A DNA stretch of 64,000 nt from Phyllobacterium endophyticum (GTDB lineage: Bacteria; Pseudomonadota; Alphaproteobacteria; Rhizobiales; Rhizobiaceae): assembly GCF_003010935.1 (NCBI RefSeq), contig NZ_PGGN01000004.1, forward strand, positions 124,001 through 188,000, read 5' to 3'. This document shows, in pieces, positions 51,703 through 61,404 of this stretch. The first letter of the stretch is position 1, and each line of letters opens with the position of its first letter. The notes beneath the pieces are model-generated. The model saw nothing but the letters and a program-made list of their open reading frames with translations. It did not search any database and had not been told where the DNA came from. A program made the position numbers and the translations under genes.

Positions 51703-52184
51703 CAATAGAGCCCCACGCTCTTAGGGGTTGCATTCGAAACTACCCGTTTGACAGGCTTCGGCGCTGCCGCCTCAACCTTCTTCGTGACGGGTTTCGGCTT
51801 TGCGACACTGCCCGTAACCGTCGTGTCCGGCTTGATCGTGTCACCTGCATTTGCCTCGGTGATGATGTTCGCTGCATCATCGAGATCAAGCGAGGCGGGC
51901 TTCGGCTGCGGCAACTCGTCAAGGCTAACGATCTGCTGCGCTTCCACCTGCTGCAGATCGAGCTGGCCCTGAAACGTCTCGACGAGTTTTTGCAGACGGT
52001 TCGGTTGGGTCAAGAGGCTCCAATCGGCCTTTAGCAGGTCGATCGTATCTCGTTCATCGGTTATCATACGCTGCAGCCGGGTGACCTGTGTCATCTGCTT
52101 TTCGGCATCGTGCTTGATCTTGTAGGTCACGGCGGCCGCAAGGATCATCAGCCCTATCAATATTATGTCGAAGGTACGCAGCAC
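51702..52184 (-). CDS. ftsL: Cell division protein FtsL
   Basis: A 160-residue bitopic protein with one N-terminal helix (FDIILIGLMILAAAVTYKI), a coiled-coil (MTQVTRLQRMITDERDTIDL) and a long lysine/proline/alanine-rich tail, longer than in E. coli but common in this order. FtsL activates FtsWI with FtsB/FtsQ. The start codon is GTG at 52184 with GGAA upstream. It lies three bases after rsmH and overlaps ftsI by one. Confidence 0.88.
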   Translation of the reverse strand: MLRTFDIILIGLMILAAAVTYKIKHDAEKQMTQVTRLQRMITDERDTIDLLKADWSLLTQPNRLQKLVETFQGQLDLQQVEAQQIVSLDELPQPKPASLDLDDAANIITEANAGDTIKPDTTVTGSVAKPKPVTKKVEAAAPKPVKRVVSNATPKSVGLY

Positions 52185-52187
52185 GGA

Positions 52188-53195
52188 TCAGTTCCTCGCC
52201 GTTTCGATGAACACAGGAAGATTTGGCAGGCCATAGATTGCATGATCCTCCGCCAGCGCAGGATTTACGGTGCGGATGCCTGCACGCAGCTTGGCAGAGC
52301 GGGCGCGCGGGTTGCGAAGGGCCTCGTCCTCTGCGGGTATGACAACTCCCTTGCCGACAGGCGTGAAGCTTGCAAGCCGCTGGTCGCGCTGGGGCAGATG
52401 ACGTGATCCCCCGCCCGCACCCGAACGATCCGAGAAAAAGCGTTTGACAATGCGGTCTTCCAGCGAATGGAACGTGACGACAACAAGCCGGCCACCGGGT
52501 TTCAGGACGCGTTCGGCGGCGTGCAACGCACGCACCAGTTCCCCAAGCTCATCATTGACGAAAATGCGCAAAGCCTGGAATACCCGCGTCGCAGGATGGA
52601 TCGGCACCTTCGGATTTCTGCCAACCAGTGCTTCAATCGCATTGGCGAGATCGCGTGTGCGGGTGAATGGCTCGGCGGTACGGCGCTTGTCGATCATGCG
52701 GGCAATGCGCCCGGCATGACGCTCCTCGCCGAGAAAGTTGAAAATGCGCGCCAGGTCGCCGATCTTCAGACGATTGACCACATCGGCAGCGCTTGGACCA
52801 GAGCTCGACATGCGCATGTCGAGCGGGCCATCCTTCTGGAACGAAAAGCCGCGCTCGGCCTCGTCGATCTGCATGGACGAGACACCAATATCCAGGACGA
52901 TACCGTCGGGCGCGCCAAGCAACGCCACCTGATCCAGCGTCGAGAATGTACCCTGTACAAGGGTCAGCCGACCGGCAAATTCATTCTCCATCGCACGACC
53001 GGCCTCGATAGCCGAAGGGTCGCGATCAACAGCCGTGACGAAAGCTCCGGTTTCAAGAATACGCCTGGTATAGCCGCCGGCGCCGAACGTTCCATCGATG
53101 ATCCGCTGACCCTTCTCCGGCTGGAGTGCCGCAATCACCTCGTCGAGCAGGACAGGAATGTGGCGGCCATCGCTCGCATGTGGAGATTCCGGCAT
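52188..53195 (-). CDS. rsmH: 16S rRNA (cytosine(1402)-N(4))-methyltransferase
   Basis: A 335-residue methyltransferase (MraW). [19 protein letters not shown] starts the fold, [14 protein letters not shown] is the SAM-binding motif, and [15 protein letters not shown] and the C-terminal [11 protein letters not shown] are family hallmarks. It modifies C1402 in the decoding centre. ATG at 53195 overlaps the mraZ stop by one base. The open frame continues far upstream through mraZ but that part is antisense-like and not a fusion. Confidence 0.95.
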   Translation of the reverse strand: MPESPHASDGRHIPVLLDEVIAALQPEKGQRIIDGTFGAGGYTRRILETGAFVTAVDRDPSAIEAGRAMENEFAGRLTLVQGTFSTLDQVALLGAPDGIVLDIGVSSMQIDEAERGFSFQKDGPLDMRMSSSGPSAADVVNRLKIGDLARIFNFLGEERHAGRIARMIDKRRTAEPFTRTRDLANAIEALVGRNPKVPIHPATRVFQALRIFVNDELGELVRALHAAERVLKPGGRLVVVTFHSLEDRIVKRFFSDRSGAGGGSRHLPQRDQRLASFTPVGKGVVIPAEDEALRNPRARSAKLRAGIRTVNPALAEDHAIYGLPNLPVFIETARN

Positions 53196-53653
53196 CAGCT
53201 GTTCCCCGCGTGCACGTTTTCCTGGCGACGCTTTTCCGCCAGGCGCTGCCGGACCTTTGCCCGGTGCGCTTCGAACTTGTCCGGGTGCCACATCTGAAAA
53301 TGTGTGTTGGCACCCGCGAACGTCACGTCCGACGAAATGCCCGTATGCTCGCGCATGAAATCTGTAACCGTTATCCGTCCATCCCCGTCCAGCTTCAGAA
53401 ATCCCCCATCCGCGTGAAGATAGAACGACATGTCGTCCGACGTTTCCGCGAAGGGATCCTCGCTGTCCAGACGCTTGTCGAATCGTGTCAGAAGTTCCGG
53501 ACCACCCGCATCGAGCGCCGGCAGATGCAGGGAACGAAGGGCGTAAAGTTCCGTATGACCGGCCGTCTGGATTATCGAACGAAAGTGCGCCGGGACGGAA
53601 ACCCGCCCCTTTGCATCGATCTTGTTCGTTACATGTCCGAGGAACCGGTTCAA
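53195..53653 (-). CDS. mraZ: Division/cell wall cluster transcriptional repressor MraZ
   Basis: A 152-residue protein with two AbrB-like swapped-hairpin domains; each carries the DxxxR pattern ([13 protein letters not shown] and [14 protein letters not shown]). MraZ forms rings and binds repeats upstream of its own gene, repressing the cluster. The start is TTG (53653), since N-R-F-L follows at once as in relatives and no ATG lies near. Its likely operator, 10-bp-spaced TGGGN repeats, lies about 215 bases upstream. Confidence 0.92.
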   Translation of the reverse strand: MNRFLGHVTNKIDAKGRVSVPAHFRSIIQTAGHTELYALRSLHLPALDAGGPELLTRFDKRLDSEDPFAETSDDMSFYLHADGGFLKLDGDGRITVTDFMREHTGISSDVTFAGANTHFQMWHPDKFEAHRAKVRQRLAEKRRQENVHAGNS

Positions 53654-53860
53654 AATCCAATACCGCCGTTTCCGCCCCTATCACGTCGATCTTCGGGGCA
53701 TCTGCCATCTTCAGTTCTGCCCGGAGCATCGATTGAATCGAAGGACGAGCACTGCCAACAGGAGTTCGAGCGCCGGCAAACTGATCCGAATGCCAGGCCT
53801 TGCATGCCAAATCGTATTTCGGGAAACACCGTCTCGACTGAACGCTACTGATGAAACCGA

Positions 53861-53914
53861 TCGATATCATGGGGCACTATGGGCGTCAATGGGATTACGA
53901 GGTGTAAGATGGGA
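53861..53914 (-). promoter_or_regulatory. mraZ promoter with MraZ-binding repeats
   Basis: On the plus strand, TGGGN occurs at 53870, 53880, 53890 and 53910, an exact 10-bp period with one degenerate unit at 53900. TGGGN repeats with five-base spacers are the established MraZ site. On the minus strand a promoter, TTGACG (53884-53889), 17 bases, TATCGA (53861-53866), has its -35 between two of the repeats, so bound MraZ would block RNA polymerase. The resulting leader would be about 200 bases. Confidence 0.7.
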
Positions 53915-53960
53915 ATGAGCCGCGATTTCAGCACACTACCGGCGATTCTGAATTTATCGC

Positions 53961-53984
53961 TCATTAAGCTTAATGAAGGGTTAG
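53961..53984. promoter_or_regulatory. 16-bp palindrome and CtrA-like box upstream of mraZ
   Basis: TCATTAAGCTTAATGA (53961-53976) is a perfect 16-bp palindrome. Overlapping it, TTAA-N7-TTAG (53970-53984) matches the CtrA consensus TTAA-N7-TTAA at seven of eight bases. It lies 47-70 bases upstream of the MraZ repeats. Control of the cluster by the cell-cycle regulator CtrA is plausible in this order but not shown. Confidence 0.4.
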
Positions 53985-54059
53985 GACTCTTCATCAAGTT
54001 GTAAGGGCGTTCATGCCCGGGGTACCGGACAAGCGCCGCGAAATCGGTCTGTTGAAATT

Positions 54060-54491
54060 GCCAGCTGGCCTGTAAGCCGGGTTCTGTATGGCTGGATCTT
54101 CATCCAGCGCGGCAGCCATTCATCTTGGACGGATGTCGCCACCCGCCTCCTGCAACCCACCCGGACGACTGACCCGGAAACTGATCGCCGGGCTTTCGCC
54201 CGGCACGCCGTCCCTATTCGGTTTTGCTCCCGGTGGGGTTTGCCATGCCGCCCCTGTTACCAGTTGCGCGGTGGGCTCTTACCCCACCCTTTCACCCTTA
54301 CCCCGTCATTCCTTGCGTCCCACGCGAACCGTATGCGGCGCAACGAAAGACGGGGCGGTTTCCTTTCTGTGGCACTTTCCCTGGGGTCACCCCCGCCGGA
54401 CGTTATCCGGCACCGTGTTTCCATGGAGCCCGGACTTTCCTCACATGCCGCCTTTCGGCGTATGACATGCGCGGCTGCCCGGCCAGCTGGC
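54060..54491 (-). ncRNA. rnpB: RNase P RNA (class A)
   Basis: The catalytic RNA that trims tRNA 5' ends, read on the minus strand. The 5' part (54481-54491) GGCCAGCTGGC pairs with the 3' part (54060-54070) to form helix P1. The conserved 5' block GAGGAAAGTCCGGGCTCC (near 54421-54445) and the 3' block ACAGAACCCGGCTTACAGG (near 54069-54087) are both present. The length of about 430 bases is usual for alphaproteobacteria. The ends are set from P1 and could be a few bases out. Confidence 0.93.
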
Positions 54492-54497
54492 GACCCG

Positions 54498-54526
54498 TAT
54501 AAATGCGCTTCAGAAAGAAAACGCAA
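54498..54526 (-). promoter_or_regulatory. rnpB promoter
   Basis: TTGCGT (54521-54526) and TTTATA (54498-54503) are spaced 17 bases on the minus strand, placing transcription start at or next to the first base of the RNA. Confidence 0.65.
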
Positions 54527-54577
54527 TAAAAAAAGGGAGTCAGCCGGAATATGCCCCTGGGAAGACTAGTCCCAACC

Positions 54578-55330
54578 TCACATGGCAGCCATTTGCAGTT
54601 TTACCTTGCTGCAATAATTTGCGGAGATCGGATTCATCCGCGTTGCGCCATGACCCGCATTGTAGCGCAAGATCGTACCGCAGGTTGTACCATTGCCGAG
54701 CTTGTGCGCACCGGCAAGATATTTCATGCCCCAGCGGATGTTGGTTTCCGGATGATAGAGCGCCTGACGCGAACCGGTATAACCAAGGCCGCGTGCCGTT
54801 TCGAGCTTGATCTGCATCAGCCCGATTTCACCAGCGCTTCCGGTCATATCGGGACGATAATTGCTCTCGACCCTCACGACGGCATTTGCCAAGGCAACTG
54901 GAACGCCATAGGACGAAGCATAGGAGCTGATGATCGTCGAATAATTGGTCGACGGCTTTGCAGAAGCGACGCTGCCCGTGGTCATCGTATCAACACGGTT
55001 GATCGTTTCGTTTCGCACAACAGTCTTGACGCGAGCTTTCGCCTGAACCACCGGACGCTTGTATGTCGAAGCCTTCCTGTTTACCCGCTGCGCCTTTGAC
55101 GCAACTTTCTTCGTGGCCGGAGCTTTTGCCACGCTGCGCTTGACCGGGTCCTTTGCGCGCACCGATTTCGCAGACTTGCTCGCAGCTTGCACTTTTGCAG
55201 CCTCCGCGCGCTTTACCTTGATATAGTCAGCCAGGTTCGTTGGTTCCTTCGGAGCAGCAGCTGCTGAATTCGAGCCGTAGAAAGCCATCGCCCCAAGGAG
55301 GGCGAAAATCATACCAAAATTTTTTGTCAT
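54578..55330 (-). CDS. Lytic transglycosylase, SLT domain
   Basis: A 250-residue exported protein. A signal peptide (MTKNFGMIFALLGAMAFYG, cleaved near AAAA) is followed by a lysine/alanine-rich linker of about 100 residues and a C-terminal SLT lysozyme-like domain with the catalytic glutamate in VRVESNYRPDMTG, then GEIGLMQIKLETARGLGY and ILRYNAGHG. It cleaves peptidoglycan glycan strands, probably for turnover or insertion of envelope machines. ATG at 55330 with ACGGAAAA upstream. It lies just upstream of rnpB. Confidence 0.9.
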   Translation of the reverse strand: MTKNFGMIFALLGAMAFYGSNSAAAAPKEPTNLADYIKVKRAEAAKVQAASKSAKSVRAKDPVKRSVAKAPATKKVASKAQRVNRKASTYKRPVVQAKARVKTVVRNETINRVDTMTTGSVASAKPSTNYSTIISSYASSYGVPVALANAVVRVESNYRPDMTGSAGEIGLMQIKLETARGLGYTGSRQALYHPETNIRWGMKYLAGAHKLGNGTTCGTILRYNAGHGATRMNPISANYCSKVKLQMAAM

Positions 55331-55517
55331 CGTTTTCCGTCTAGAAGCTTGAGCCGCACGAACGTGCGCGCCAGGATCGTTCCGTACCCACAAAGCACAA
55401 GGGCCATGCCCGGAACACTGGAGCTAGGATTTGACGGCGCAATGCAGCCGAATATTGATGGACCAAATAACTTTGTGTAACCCATTGAAATATATATGCT
55501 GCAATGCACAAAGTGAT

Positions 55518-55535
55518 TCGAAAAAGCCTTTTCGA
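55518..55535 (-). terminator. Hairpin terminator after the amidase gene
   Basis: TCGAAAA-AGCC-TTTTCGA, a perfect 7-bp stem with a 4-base loop, 10 bases past the amidase stop. The distal arm contains the T-rich run. Confidence 0.55.
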
Positions 55536-55544
55536 CTCAATAGT

Positions 55545-56309
55545 TTATCGAGCGAAACCCGGAAGCTCCGAAAGCAGCCTGTGCAGGGTCTCGACGGTTG
55601 ACACGTCCGCGACTCCATCGACCTTCTGGACGCGAAAGTGGCGCTGAAAGGCTAAAACGCCCAATTGTGTCGATGCTCCGAACACCCCGTCGATGGGAAC
55701 GTCATAGCCATATAGCGCGAGCAGAGACTGCAGGGCTTCGACCGGCTGCCCTTCATCACCGAGTGAAAAGAAACGTCCGCCGCGCACCGGCGACGGCGCT
55801 ACCCAATGGCCGACGCCTGCATCATAGAGGGTCGACCACGGAAACCTCTCGCCTGGATCGATCTTGCGCCCCGGGGCAATATCCGAATGCGCCAGAACAT
55901 TCTCCGGTCGTATCGCGTGACGGGAGATTATCCCCTTGCAGAGGTCAATCACCGCATCGATTTGCTGATCGGGAAACTGCGGAAAGTCGAGAAGCGGTCC
56001 GCCATTGACGATCTCGATCCCGATCGAAGAGGAGTTGATGTCTGCCTCCCCTTTCCATGAGCTCTGCCCCGCATGCCATGCGCGTTCGTTCTCTGGAACC
56101 ATCTGCACGATACGCCCTCCTTCGTGAACGACGTAATGTGCCGACACCTCACTGAGCGGATTCGCCAGCCAGCTCTCCGCCGCCGTGCCGGTCTCCATGC
56201 CGGTATAATGCAGGACGACGATGGAAGGGCGTTTCCCCTCCCTGCGCGGGCCGAAATTTGGCGAAGCGTGAACATCGGCACCCGGATGATCAGGCTTGAA
56301 CGCGCTCAT
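55545..56309 (-). CDS. N-acetylmuramoyl-L-alanine amidase with peptidoglycan-binding domain
   Basis: A 254-residue AmpD/AmiD-type amidase. The zinc site is visible in VVLHYTGMETG and in LAHSDIAPGRKIDPGERFPW, with VSAHYVVHEGGRIVQMVPE between. The C-terminal 65 residues are a peptidoglycan-binding domain (LQSLLALYGYDVPIDGVFGA). It splits MurNAc from the stem peptide, in muropeptide recycling or wall turnover. It has no signal peptide. Its start overlaps the TerB-DnaJ gene by four bases (ATGA). Confidence 0.92.
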   Translation of the reverse strand: MSAFKPDHPGADVHASPNFGPRREGKRPSIVVLHYTGMETGTAAESWLANPLSEVSAHYVVHEGGRIVQMVPENERAWHAGQSSWKGEADINSSSIGIEIVNGGPLLDFPQFPDQQIDAVIDLCKGIISRHAIRPENVLAHSDIAPGRKIDPGERFPWSTLYDAGVGHWVAPSPVRGGRFFSLGDEGQPVEALQSLLALYGYDVPIDGVFGASTQLGVLAFQRHFRVQKVDGVADVSTVETLHRLLSELPGFAR

Positions 56310-57025
56310 ACGGGCTCGAACGCCTTGAGATCTTTCTCGACGCGATCCCAGGCCGCGTTGATTGCGGCTATGCGGTGATTGGCTATGGCAATGAATTCTT
56401 CGGGAACACCGCGCGCGATGAGCATATCCGGGTGGTTCTCGCGAACCAGCGTCCGATATTGCCTGCGTGCGGTTTCAAAGCTGACATCGCGCGGCAAGCC
56501 GAGAACCACATATGGATCAGCTTGGCCGCGACCGACATGGCGGGCGAGAATTCTGTCGAACTCTTCCTCATCAAGTGCGAAAATCTCAGCAACAGTGCCA
56601 AGAAATATCAGTTCTTTGTCGTGCAAAGCGCCGTCAGATTTGGCAATGTGAAAGAGCCCATCAAGGATGTCCTCGAGCATCTTGCAATTGCGCTGGCCTG
56701 AGCCGCACAGAGAGGCCAGTTGAGCGGCATAGGCCTCGTAACCAGCCACGTCCTGCTTGGCGAGATTATAGAGGCGCGTAACCTGACCCTGATATTGTTG
56801 GGGTACGTCGAAGATGTCGTTGAAAGCGTTGATTTCGACTTGCGTCACCACACCATCGGCCTTCGCCATCTTGGCCGACAACGCAATCATTGCAATGGAA
56901 AATGCCACCCGCCGCCGCGTTTCCGGATCGCCTTCGAATGTAGTTCGCACAGCTTCGATGACGCTCGAAAAGGCATCGATCGCTGTACTGGTAATGAAAT
57001 CGCTGATGCGGCGCCAAATCGACAT
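56306..57025 (-). CDS. TerB-like and DnaJ-domain co-chaperone (DjlA-like)
   Basis: A 239-residue protein. An N-terminal region of about 40 residues is followed by a TerB-like helical domain (AFSIAMIALSAKMAKADGVV, then EINAFNDIFDVP) and a C-terminal J domain (DPYVVLGLPRDVSFETARRQ) with the Hsp70-stimulating HPD in ENHPD. It is DjlA-like but lacks a clear N-terminal membrane helix. It should recruit DnaK. It is coupled to the amidase gene that follows. Confidence 0.88.
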   Translation of the reverse strand: MSIWRRISDFITSTAIDAFSSVIEAVRTTFEGDPETRRRVAFSIAMIALSAKMAKADGVVTQVEINAFNDIFDVPQQYQGQVTRLYNLAKQDVAGYEAYAAQLASLCGSGQRNCKMLEDILDGLFHIAKSDGALHDKELIFLGTVAEIFALDEEEFDRILARHVGRGQADPYVVLGLPRDVSFETARRQYRTLVRENHPDMLIARGVPEEFIAIANHRIAAINAAWDRVEKDLKAFEPV

Positions 57026-57128
57026 ATGCCCGTTTTATTCAAATTCTTTCGCAAATGCGAGAGAGATATCGCAAGACAAAAGCAGTTTTGGCGGGACGGG
57101 TTGACGCAGGAAGTCGGAAGCAATGGAG

Positions 57129-57156
57129 AAACGGCCAGCAGCCAGGCTGGCCGTTT
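57129..57156 (-). terminator. Terminator after the small lipoprotein gene
   Basis: AAACGGCCAGC (57129-57139) and GCTGGCCGTTT (57146-57156) form a perfect 11-bp stem around a 6-base loop, 12 bases past the stop at 57169. The minus-strand copy ends in TTTCTCC, a short T-run. Confidence 0.75.
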
Positions 57157-57168
57157 GCCTGCGCTCTT

Positions 57169-57543
57169 TTACTGGACCCCGAGCGCGTCCTTGATGGTTT
57201 TTTCCGCAGAATCCGCAGCAGCCTTGGCCTGCTCGGGTGTCTGACCAGCTGCCGTTGCCGCATCCTCAGCCGCCTTTCGGGCGGTCGCGACGGCGGCCTG
57301 CTTCTGCTCGGGCGTCATGGTCGCTGCCTGCTCCTTGATCTTGGTCAAGGTCTCGTCAGCGTTCATCGGTGTCGCAGGCGCCGGCTCTGGCGTGGCAGTC
57401 GCCGCTGGTGCAGCCGGAGCGGGTGCAGGTGCTGGCTGCTCAACCTTTGCCGGAGCCGGTTCCGATTTCTGCTCGCTTTCGCCACATCCGGCCAGCGCCA
57501 GAAGCGAAACCGCCGCCAGCGAAACGATAATCCTGTTTTTCAT
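57169..57543 (-). CDS. Alanine/proline-rich small lipoprotein
   Basis: A 124-residue protein with signal peptide and lipobox LALAGC (cysteine about residue 20), a proline-alanine linker (residues 27-58), and a charged alanine-rich helical tail (TLTKIKEQAATMTPEQKQAA) likely to form a coiled coil. I do not recognise the family. The linker suggests a lipoprotein that reaches away from its membrane. ATG at 57543 has GAGAGGA upstream. Confidence 0.75.
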   Translation of the reverse strand: MKNRIIVSLAAVSLLALAGCGESEQKSEPAPAKVEQPAPAPAPAAPAATATPEPAPATPMNADETLTKIKEQAATMTPEQKQAAVATARKAAEDAATAAGQTPEQAKAAADSAEKTIKDALGVQ

Positions 57544-57765
57544 GATGTCCTCTCCACAAGTCGCAGTTGCCCCTCGTATCCACCTTATCGAAAATAAGGC
57601 GAAGGTGGAGTTTGTTTTCGGTTCCCGGCAATTCGCGTGTGGATAACACGTTCACTACAGAAAATTCGAGCCCAACGCCGGGGCCGATTGCACTTGTCCG
57701 CCCCGCCTGTCTATTGTCGCCAGTTGATATCTTGCGCATTACCAATTTTGAGGCCGAGCGGATAA

Positions 57766-60700
57766 ATGAGCGAAAAATGGGACTTCTGGATCGATCGCGG
57801 CGGGACGTTCACCGATATTATCGCACGTGATCCTGGAGGGCGCCTGCTAGCACACAAGCTCCTTTCCGAAAATCCGGAAGCTTATAAGGACGCCGCTATC
57901 CAGGGCATCCGCGAGCTTCTTGGCGTCGAAAAGGCTGACCCTATACCCTCCCGTCGCATTGGCGAGGTCAGGATGGGAACAACCGTCGCAACGAATGCTC
58001 TGCTGGAGCGCAAGGGTGACAGAGCCGCACTCGTCATCACCAAAGGCTTTCGGGACGCGCTGAAGATCGCCTATCAGGCGCGGCCCGATATTTTCGCCAA
58101 GGAGATTATTCTTCCCGAACAATTATACGAGCGAGTGGTCGAAGTCGGGGAGCGTGTGCGATCAGACGGCACGGTGGAAATATGCCCTGATTTGGAACAA
58201 ATCCGCGCCGAGCTGGCGGAAATCAAGAGCTCCGGCATAGATGCAGTTGCCATTGTCTTCATGCATGCCTGGAACTACCCCGAACACGAACAGACGGCAG
58301 CCCGGGTCGCACGCGAACTGGGCTTCGGTCAGGTTTCGGTCAGCCATGAAGTCTCACCACTCGCCAAGCTCGTCGGACGCGGCGACACCACAGTCGTCGA
58401 CGCGTATCTCTCCCCTATCCTGCGTCGGTATGTCGAGCAGGTCGCGCGGGAGCTCGGCATCGCGGCCAACTCCGGTGGCGGCCCGCGCCTTTCCTTCATG
58501 ATGTCTTCCGGAGGTCTGACGGCGGCAGATTTGTTTCAAGGCAAGGATGCCATTCTTTCGGGTCCGGCTGGCGGGGTCGTCGGCATGGTTGAAACAGCAA
58601 AGCTTGCCGGCTTCGACAAGGTGATCGGCTTTGACATGGGCGGCACTTCGACGGATGTCGCACATTTCGAGGGCGATTACGAACGCGCCTTTGATACGGA
58701 AGTCGCGGGGGTTCGCATCCGCGCGCCCATGATGCGCATCCATACGGTAGCGGCGGGCGGGGGCTCCATCCTGCATTACAGCGCTGGTCGTTTCCAGGCT
58801 GGGCCCGATTCAGCCGGGGCCAATCCAGGTCCGGCGTGTTATCGACGCGGCGGGCCCCTGGCCGTGACTGATGCCAATGTCATGCTCGGTAAGTTGCGGC
58901 CTAAATATTTTCCAGCGATATTCGGCCCGGGCCAGGATGAACGCCTGGACCGCGAAATAGTGGCACGGAAGTTCGCTGCGCTCGCCTCTGAAATAGGCGA
59001 TGGGAAAACACCGGAAGAGGTTGCCGAAGGCTTCGTCACCATTGCCGTCGAAAACATGGCGAACGCCGTGAAAAAGATCTCCGTGCAGCGCGGCTACGAC
59101 GTTACCCGGTATCTCCTCAACTGTTTCGGCGGCGCCGGAGGCCAACATGCTTGTCTTGTTGCCGATGCGCTTGGCATGGAAGCCGTGCTCATACATCCGT
59201 TCTCCGGTCTGCTCTCGGCGTACGGGATCGGATTGTCCTCCATCTTTGCCTCGCGCCAGCAGGCTTTGGTGAAAGCGTTGTCCCTGGAGACACTCCGCGA
59301 GATACGGCGGCTGTCGGACCGTCTCGCCGACGCTGTTACCATCGAAATCACCGGACAGGGCGTGCCGCAGGAATACGTTACTTCACGCCCTATCCTTCAT
59401 CTCCGCTATGATGGCACCGACACGACGATCCCGGTCGATTTCAGTAATTTCTCCATCGATGAGGCACGAACCGCGTTTGAAGCGGCACACAAGGCGCAGT
59501 TTGGTTTCATTTACGACAACAAGCATATCGTCGTCGAAGCTGTCGGGGTCGAGGGCTCAGACAGTCGAGGGCACAACCAGGTTGAAAGCGAGGAACATCG
59601 AGACAGTTCGGTGCCCGACGCTGATGAAACCTGCAAGCTCTACTCCGGGGGCGCGTTCCACAATGCGCTCACGTTCCAACGCGCGAAACTCAAACCCGGA
59701 CACAGGATCAAGGGCCCTTCCCTGATCATCGAGACACACCAGACAATTGTTGTGGAGCCAGGCTGGCAGGCGGAAATCACGCCGCTAAACCATGTTCTGA
59801 TGCGCCGGATCGAAAAGAAGGCCCGCGCCGCTGCTCTCGGTACGCAGGCCGACCCGATCATGCTGGAAGTGTTCAACAATCTGTTCATGTCAATTGCCGA
59901 ACAGATGGGTGTGACGCTGCAAAACACCGCCTATTCCGTCAATATCAAGGAGCGGCTCGATTTTTCTTGTGCGGTTTTCGATCGCAATGGCGCGCTGGTT
60001 GCAAATGCACCGCATATGCCGGTCCATCTCGGTTCAATGGATCGTTCGGTCGAAACGATCATCAAGCTCAACGAGGGCGATATTCACCCGGGTGACGTCT
60101 TCGCGCTCAATGCACCCTATAATGGCGGCACGCACCTTCCCGATATTACCGTCGTTACCCCGGTCTTCGACGAGACGGGCAGGACAATTCTGTTTTACAC
60201 GGCCTCCCGGGGTCACCACGCTGACATCGGTGGGTCGGCGCCTGGCTCGATGACGCCACTTGCAACGACAGTGGATGAAGAAGGGGTTCTGATCGACAAT
60301 TTCCGACTTGTTGAGCGCGGCCGCTTCCGCGAGAAAGAACTGACAGAACTTTTGACCGACCATCCATGGCCCGCGCGCAACGTTCACCAGAACATCGCGG
60401 ACCTGAAGGCGCAGATCGCCGCCAATGAAAAAGGCGTCAATGAACTCAGGAAGATGATCGCTCATTTCGGTCTGGACGTCGTCGAGGCCTATATGGGGCA
60501 TGTCCAGGACAACGCCGCCGAGAGCGTTCGCAACGTTCTCGACCGTCTGCCGGAACATTCGGAATGTTCCTACGCGACCGACACGGGACAGATCATCAAG
60601 GTCAAGATAAGCGTGGACAAGACGGCACGCCGGGCGACAGTCGATTTCACGGGCACATCGCCTGTCATGAAGAACAACTTCAATGCACCTGAACCCGTAG

Positions 60701-61401
60701 CGCGCGCGGCGGTGCTTTATGTGTTCCGCGTCATGGTTGAGGACGCGATCCCGATGAATGCTGGCTGCCTGCGGCCGATCGACATCGTCATTCCCGACGG
60801 GTCGATGCTCAAGCCAAGCTACCCTGCCGCAGTCGTGGCGGGCAATGTGGAGACGTCCCAACACGTCACCAACGCGTTGTTCTCGGCTTTGGGAGCGATG
60901 TCGAATGCGCAAGGGACAATGAACAACCTGACCTTCGGCAATGACAAGTATCAATATTACGAGACCATCTGTTCAGGTTCGCCAGCCGGTCGTTTCAACA
61001 ATGGGAGGGGATTCTCCGGAACACCCGGTGTTCACACCCACATGACGAATTCGCGCCTCACCGACCCGGAGATACTGGAAATGCGGTTCCCGGTCCTGCT
61101 TGAGGATTTCCACGTCCGCGAGGGCACCGGCGGCCGCGGCAAGTTGCCGGGAGGCGATGGTACCGAGCGAACTATCCGGTTTCTCGAACGTATGGATTGC
61201 TCCATCCTCTCATCCCATCGCAACCGCCCGCCCGAAGGCCTCGATGGCGGCGGCAGTGGTGAAGTTGGCAAGACCGAGGTTCGACGCATCGATGGCAGGG
61301 TCGACATATTGGGAGCCTGCGACCAGACTGTGCTCGAGGCAGGTGAAGCCGTCATCGTGACGACGCCGACGCCGGGCGGCTATGGCAGGATCGGAAGCTG
61401 A
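57766..61401 (+). CDS. 5-oxoprolinase, fused hydantoinase A/B type
   Basis: A 1211-residue enzyme. Residues 1-680 are the HyuA/oxoprolinase half, with its ATP-binding motifs [16 protein letters not shown] and [19 protein letters not shown]; residues 690-1210 are the HyuB half, with [19 protein letters not shown] and [15 protein letters not shown]. The whole matches OplAH-type ATP-dependent 5-oxoprolinase, which opens pyroglutamate to glutamate; related hydantoinases and acetophenone carboxylases have separate subunits. It is cytosolic. ATG at 57766 after GAGCGG. A GNAT gene follows after three bases. Confidence 0.92.
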   Translation: MSEKWDFWIDRGGTFTDIIARDPGGRLLAHKLLSENPEAYKDAAIQGIRELLGVEKADPIPSRRIGEVRMGTTVATNALLERKGDRAALVITKGFRDALKIAYQARPDIFAKEIILPEQLYERVVEVGERVRSDGTVEICPDLEQIRAELAEIKSSGIDAVAIVFMHAWNYPEHEQTAARVARELGFGQVSVSHEVSPLAKLVGRGDTTVVDAYLSPILRRYVEQVARELGIAANSGGGPRLSFMMSSGGLTAADLFQGKDAILSGPAGGVVGMVETAKLAGFDKVIGFDMGGTSTDVAHFEGDYERAFDTEVAGVRIRAPMMRIHTVAAGGGSILHYSAGRFQAGPDSAGANPGPACYRRGGPLAVTDANVMLGKLRPKYFPAIFGPGQDERLDREIVARKFAALASEIGDGKTPEEVAEGFVTIAVENMANAVKKISVQRGYDVTRYLLNCFGGAGGQHACLVADALGMEAVLIHPFSGLLSAYGIGLSSIFASRQQALVKALSLETLREIRRLSDRLADAVTIEITGQGVPQEYVTSRPILHLRYDGTDTTIPVDFSNFSIDEARTAFEAAHKAQFGFIYDNKHIVVEAVGVEGSDSRGHNQVESEEHRDSSVPDADETCKLYSGGAFHNALTFQRAKLKPGHRIKGPSLIIETHQTIVVEPGWQAEITPLNHVLMRRIEKKARAAALGTQADPIMLEVFNNLFMSIAEQMGVTLQNTAYSVNIKERLDFSCAVFDRNGALVANAPHMPVHLGSMDRSVETIIKLNEGDIHPGDVFALNAPYNGGTHLPDITVVTPVFDETGRTILFYTASRGHHADIGGSAPGSMTPLATTVDEEGVLIDNFRLVERGRFREKELTELLTDHPWPARNVHQNIADLKAQIAANEKGVNELRKMIAHFGLDVVEAYMGHVQDNAAESVRNVLDRLPEHSECSYATDTGQIIKVKISVDKTARRATVDFTGTSPVMKNNFNAPEPVARAAVLYVFRVMVEDAIPMNAGCLRPIDIVIPDGSMLKPSYPAAVVAGNVETSQHVTNALFSALGAMSNAQGTMNNLTFGNDKYQYYETICSGSPAGRFNNGRGFSGTPGVHTHMTNSRLTDPEILEMRFPVLLEDFHVREGTGGRGKLPGGDGTERTIRFLERMDCSILSSHRNRPPEGLDGGGSGEVGKTEVRRIDGRVDILGACDQTVLEAGEAVIVTTPTPGGYGRIGS

Positions 61402-61404
61402 TAT

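Noticed and set aside
53196..53870. Extension of the rsmH frame upstream through mraZ, giving a 560-residue fusion
   Set aside because: rsmH has a good internal ATG at 53195 coupled to the mraZ stop; the upstream part is mraZ read in the wrong frame.
54088..54569. Plus-strand frames of 90-125 codons near 54.3 kb
   Set aside because: They lie across the RNase P RNA gene, whose conserved blocks and P1 helix explain the region.
54527..54577. T-rich tract after the lytic transglycosylase as an intrinsic terminator
   Set aside because: The T-run is clear but no convincing stem precedes it.
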